From the NCBI GenBank assembly GCA_002479805.1, contig DLPB01000031.1:142040-184776 (forward strand): 42,737 nucleotides of DNA, given 5' to 3'. The notes under the pieces are model-generated. The model searched no databases, was not told the origin of the DNA, and worked only from the letters and a program-made list of their open reading frames with translations. Each line of letters begins with the position of its first letter. Within the stretch, counting starts at the first letter, position 1. Position numbers and translations under genes: made by a program. Origin of the DNA: Micrococcales bacterium UBA7469 (GTDB lineage Bacteria; Actinomycetota; Actinomycetes; Actinomycetales; Microbacteriaceae). Positions 39,562-42,737 of this stretch are shown here, one piece after another.

Positions 39562-39672
39562 AAAAGTCCCCATAAATTCGCATGCAACACGCCGAGACAT
39601 AAGCCAACACAGCGGATTTAGGGCACTAGGTTGAATCCGACAATCCTGTCCCTAGACGTCCAGGAGGACATT

Positions 39673-39945
39673 ATGAACAAGAGCGAGCTCGTAGCAGCAG
39701 TTGCAAAGCACACTGGTGAGTCACAGGCAGCCGTAGGCCGCGTTATCGACGCAATGTTTGAGACCATCGGCGACGCAATCAAGAAGGGTGACAAGGTCAC
39801 CATTCCTGGTTACCTAAGCGTTGACAAGGGTCGCCGTGCAGCACGCACCGGTCGCAACCCACAGACTGGCGCAACCATCCAGATCGCTGCTGCAAACACC
39901 GTAAAGGTATCTGCAGGAAGCAAGCTAAAGGCTGCAGTTAAGTAA
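39673..39945 (+). CDS. hup: HU-family nucleoid protein
   Basis: The 90-residue protein MNKSELVAAVAKHTGESQAAVGRVIDAMFETIG has the HU core, the DNA-binding arm RRAARTGRNPQTGATIQIAA, and no Lys-rich tail as in long actinobacterial HupB. AGGAGG is 5 nt before ATG 39673; an open stretch upstream is not part of HU. Confidence 0.96.
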   Translation: MNKSELVAAVAKHTGESQAAVGRVIDAMFETIGDAIKKGDKVTIPGYLSVDKGRRAARTGRNPQTGATIQIAAANTVKVSAGSKLKAAVK

Positions 39946-39961
39946 TTAACTAAAAACCTGC

Positions 39962-39996
39962 GAAAGCGGCGTTCGGGCTTGCCCGGCGCCGCTTTC
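39962..39996 (+). terminator. intrinsic terminator after hup
   Basis: GAAAGCGGCG pairs with CGCCGCTTTC (10 bp), enclosing an inner CGGGC-TT-GCCCG hairpin. A pyrimidine-rich stretch follows. Confidence 0.8.
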
Positions 39997-40022
39997 TCAT
40001 TCTCAAGGTTTAGGGTTGTCAG

Positions 40023-40487
40023 GTGAGCGATAAATCCAGAGGTTATGCGTACGTGGCACTGCAGTTTGTGCTACTCGGCGTGCTACTAACCGCGCCGCGA
40101 TTGCCAGAGCCATATGGCGCACTCACCCCGGTTATCTCACTGCTCGGCTTGGTAGTGATTGCGGTGGCCGGAGTAGTCCTTTTGATCAGCTTTGTGGCAT
40201 TGGGTAACTCCCTGACCGCCTCACCGCTGCCTAAGCAGCAATCTCAGCTGGTAACCAGCGGTTTATATGCTTACGTGCGCCACCCAATCTATTCTGGGCT
40301 GCTACTTCTGAGCCTGGGCGTGGTGTTGGACGCCGGCTGGTGGCCACAGGCTGTGGTGGCACTGATGCTGTTTGGCTTATTGCGCATCAAGGCGCAGTTT
40401 GAAGAGACACTGTTGCGTAAGAAGTATCCAAAGTACGCAGCGTATGCGGCCAAGACCCCAATGTTCTTCCCAAGGCTGGGTAAGTGA
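40023..40487 (+). CDS. isoprenylcysteine carboxyl methyltransferase-like membrane protein
   Basis: The 154-residue protein has four membrane helices and the ICMT/PEMT signature LVTSGLYAYVRHPIYSGLLL then FEETLLRKKYPKYAAYAAKTPMFFPRL. Bacterial relatives are SAM-dependent methyltransferases of unknown substrate. GTG start, no clear ribosome-binding site, so perhaps leaderless. It overlaps the next gene by 4 nt. Confidence 0.85.
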   Translation: MSDKSRGYAYVALQFVLLGVLLTAPRLPEPYGALTPVISLLGLVVIAVAGVVLLISFVALGNSLTASPLPKQQSQLVTSGLYAYVRHPIYSGLLLLSLGVVLDAGWWPQAVVALMLFGLLRIKAQFEETLLRKKYPKYAAYAAKTPMFFPRLGK

Positions 40488-42448
40488 CAGCTACCGTTGC
40501 CCGCAGGTCACTGGTTGGCGTAGCCATTGCCTCGCTGAGCGCACTGATTACCCTGCTGATAGCACTCCTTCTCACCGGCAGCACAGCGCCAGGTCAGTTT
40601 TCAGATCCTGGAGCGATAGTGCGCTGGGGCACGCCGATGGTCAAGCTGATCATGAACTTCAGCATGGCGATTGCCATTGGTTCATTGGCTTTTTCAGCCT
40701 TTGCGGCAAACCCTGCGCAGCAAAAGCGCTTGCAACCAATCTCCTCCTGGGCTGCAGCCATCTGGCTGCTCTCGGCAGCTAGCTACTTCGTAATGACCTA
40801 TCTCTCGGCGGCCGGAATCACCATCAGCTACGGACCGGAGTTTTCCTCGGGGCTGTGGCTGTTTGCCACCGAGATTGAACTGGGTGTCTTGCTGGCCTGG
40901 AACCTCGTAATTGCTTTTGTGCTGAGCCTTAGCACCATCATGTTTCCCTCCGGGCGGATGATTGCCGTCAACACCGCACTCGGCATGGCCGGTCTCTACC
41001 CACTGGCGGAATCTGGGCATGCGTCTAGCGATATTGGGCACTCAATTGCAGTGAACTCGATGCTTTTGCACCTGGTCGGTATATCGGTTTGGGTCGGTGG
41101 CCTGGTGGCGCTATTTGCCATCTACTTCGACGAGCCGGAAAAGCGCTCGGTCTTGGTAAAGCGGTACTCGACCCTGGCGCTGTTTGCTTTTATCTTGGTT
41201 GCGATATCTGGCCTAACCGGCGGCTTTATCAGGCTCTACCAGCCCAGCGATCTGCTAACTAGCTACGGCCTGCTGCTGATTACCAAAGCCGCGGTGTTGG
41301 TTTTGCTTGGGCTGTTTGGGGTTTGGCATCGACTGAAGCTGATTAGAGGCATCGAGAGTGGCTCGTCTAGTTTTATTCGAATCGTCGGGGTTGAGATTGC
41401 GATTATGGGCATTGCCCTGGCCCTTGCCACCGCATTGGCTAGAACAGCACCGCCGATCAACCCGGCTCAGTTTGAAGCTCTCACTCCAGCTCAAATCCTG
41501 ACCGGAGATCCACTGCCGCCTGAGTTGACCGAGGCGGCATGGTTGACGGTCTGGGATGTGGACATCCTTTGGCTAACTTTTTCGCTTTTGGGCATCGCGG
41601 TTTATCTCAACGGCGTGAGGATTCTCACTGCTCGAGGTGATAAGTGGCCGGTGGCGAGAACTCTGTCGTGGGTGGCGGGTATGTTGGTGCTTCTTTACGT
41701 GACCAATGGAGCGCCAAATGCCTATCAGGAGTACCTGTTCTCGGTTCACATGGTGGGTCACATGATCCTCAGCATGCTGGTGCCGGTGCTGTTGGTGCCG
41801 GGTGCCCCGGTGACGTTGCTATCTCGCGCCCAAGCTCCAAGAACCGATGGCTCTAAGGGTCTTCGCGAGTGGGTGCTGTGGGCGGTTCACACCCCGTATG
41901 CCTGGCTTATCTCACACCCGCTGTTTGCCGGTCTGAATTTCGCACTATCTCTGGTGATGTTTTACTACACCCCGCTGTTTCGGTGGGCCACCGAGCAGCA
42001 CCTTGGTCACCAGTGGATGATCGTGCACTTTTTGATTACCGGCTACCTGTTTGTACAGTCCCTAATGGGAGTTGACCCACAACCCCACAAGCCGGCCTTC
42101 CCGGTAAAGCTCATGCTTTTGATTGGCACCATGGCCTTCCATGCCTTCTTTGGGCTGGGGCTGATGAATGAGCAGAGCCTGCTGCTGGCCGATTGGTTTG
42201 GCTCGATGGGCAGAACCTGGGGCGATACCCCGCTAGCCGACCAAGCTGTCGGTGGAGCATTTGCCTGGGGAGTGGGTGAGATTCCAACGCTGATAATCAC
42301 ACTGGTTGTGGTTTATCAGTGGTCGCAGAGCGATGTCAGAGAGCGCCGCAGGTTGGATCGAGCCTCCGACAGAGCCGGCAATCAGGATGTTGAGGATTAC
42401 AACAAGATGCTCGAAGAGCTATCCAAGCGGCAGGACAGACGGCCATGA
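40484..42448 (+). CDS. CopD-CtaG fusion (copper handling / cytochrome oxidase assembly)
   Basis: The 654-residue protein has an N-terminal CopD-type membrane domain (about 55-335, with VNSMLLHLVGISVWVGGLVALFAIY and a second half GLLLITKAAVLVLLGLFGVWHRLKLI), and a C-terminal CtaG_Caa3-type domain (about 365-620, EYLFSVHMVGHMILSMLVPVLLVPGAPVTLL, HQWMIVHFLITGYLFVQSLMGVDP, FHAFFGLGLM), rich in conserved His. The fusion is common in Actinobacteria and is thought to deliver copper to oxidase. The C-terminal tail (about 625-654) is charged. Confidence 0.9.
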   Translation: MTATVARRSLVGVAIASLSALITLLIALLLTGSTAPGQFSDPGAIVRWGTPMVKLIMNFSMAIAIGSLAFSAFAANPAQQKRLQPISSWAAAIWLLSAASYFVMTYLSAAGITISYGPEFSSGLWLFATEIELGVLLAWNLVIAFVLSLSTIMFPSGRMIAVNTALGMAGLYPLAESGHASSDIGHSIAVNSMLLHLVGISVWVGGLVALFAIYFDEPEKRSVLVKRYSTLALFAFILVAISGLTGGFIRLYQPSDLLTSYGLLLITKAAVLVLLGLFGVWHRLKLIRGIESGSSSFIRIVGVEIAIMGIALALATALARTAPPINPAQFEALTPAQILTGDPLPPELTEAAWLTVWDVDILWLTFSLLGIAVYLNGVRILTARGDKWPVARTLSWVAGMLVLLYVTNGAPNAYQEYLFSVHMVGHMILSMLVPVLLVPGAPVTLLSRAQAPRTDGSKGLREWVLWAVHTPYAWLISHPLFAGLNFALSLVMFYYTPLFRWATEQHLGHQWMIVHFLITGYLFVQSLMGVDPQPHKPAFPVKLMLLIGTMAFHAFFGLGLMNEQSLLLADWFGSMGRTWGDTPLADQAVGGAFAWGVGEIPTLIITLVVVYQWSQSDVRERRRLDRASDRAGNQDVEDYNKMLEELSKRQDRRP

Positions 42449-42737
42449 TCATTGAACTTTCCTCAGAACAGCAAGCCCTGTTTGATTACATCGAGCAAAA
42501 CGATGTCAATGTTTTTGTCACCGGTAGGGCCGGAACTGGTAAATCCACCTTGCTCTCGCACCTAACTGCGAATACCGAGAAGAGCTTCGCGGTCTGTGCT
42601 CCCACCGGTGTGGCGGCGCTCAATGTTGGCGGAGTCACCATCCACTCGCTCTTCACCTTCCCATTTGGAGTTCTCGGCGAAGTCGATATCGCAAAGCACC
42701 TAAATCGCAGAACCAGGGATGTGCTGAAGGCCCTGGA
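42445..42737 (+). CDS. Pif1-like AAA helicase, 3' end cut by window edge
   Basis: The first 97 residues begin MIIELSSEQQALFDYIEQN and show Walker A FVTGRAGTGKSTLL, then CAPTGVAALNVGGVTIHSLFTFPFG, the Pif1/RecD-like motif Ia region. It overlaps the CopD-CtaG stop by 4 nt (ATGA). The rest lies outside the window. Confidence 0.88.
   Translation, partial: MIIELSSEQQALFDYIEQNDVNVFVTGRAGTGKSTLLSHLTANTEKSFAVCAPTGVAALNVGGVTIHSLFTFPFGVLGEVDIAKHLNRRTRDVLKAL

Noticed and set aside
39631..39672. longer N-terminus for HU
   Set aside because: HU proteins begin at MNKSELV; AGGAGG is placed for ATG 39673.

Overview
This window is the replication-origin region of a small, mid-GC actinobacterial chromosome. 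The gene order (gyrA-gyrB-dciA-recF-dnaN-dnaA / rpmH-rnpA-yidD-yidC-jag-rsmG-parA-parB) is the classic actinobacterial oriC neighbourhood. The DUF3566 protein beside gyrA, the MurJ/TrxB/TrxA/ParB synteny, the CopD-CtaG fusion and the very tight packing (many 1-8 nt overlaps, only three intergenic gaps near 300 bp) point to a streamlined member of the Microbacteriaceae, perhaps a freshwater 'Luna'-type lineage. The lineage is inferred from gene content and order; no database search was possible. There are no insertion sequences, prophages, CRISPR arrays or rRNA genes.

Layout. 1-200: two tRNA genes (Ala, Ile) on the minus strand. 250-9704: minus-strand replication block (DUF3566, gyrA, gyrB, dciA, recF, dnaN, dnaA), with the likely oriC between dnaN and dnaA and a second DnaA-box group between dnaA and rpmH. 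9930-14833: plus-strand rpmH-rnpA-yidD-yidC-jag-rsmG-(small ORF)-parA-parB, with two perfect parS sites. 14830-20971: minus-strand ddl, aminotransferase, trxA, trxB, murJ, a small secreted/anchored protein and a Nudix hydrolase; a third parS-like site sits on the trxA start codon. 21005-24141: CCA-adding-type enzyme, then rpsF-ssb-rpsR-rplI. 24200-24385: a dense, same-direction array of DnaA boxes just upstream of dnaB (24450). 25798-28382: small membrane proteins, purB and a holin-like protein. 28420-31836: 2-oxo acid dehydrogenase E1alpha-E1beta-E2. 31844-34871: zinc-uptake operon znuA-znuC-znuB-zur behind a Zur box. 34993-35715: rpmB-rpmG-rpsN, all of the zinc-free type. 35727-39457: a minus-strand operon terC - winged-helix regulator - sbtA - sbtB - alkX-like glycosylase, joined by stop/start overlaps. 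39673-39945: HU. 40023-end: methyltransferase, CopD-CtaG fusion and the start of a Pif1-like helicase.

Points of most interest: (1) six perfect TTATCCACA boxes plus near-matches, all facing dnaB, about 16 kb from the presumed origin and denser than at oriC itself; (2) a bicarbonate-transporter/PII-like pair (SbtA/SbtB) co-transcribed with TerC, a winged-helix protein and a DNA glycosylase; (3) a small ORF upstream of parA whose codons run through a parS site and that resembles a detached ParA N-terminus; (4) rnpA apparently starting at CTG; (5) a parS-like palindrome containing the trxA start codon; (6) a compact zinc-economy block (Zur-box znu-zur operon next to cysteine-poor ribosomal proteins).
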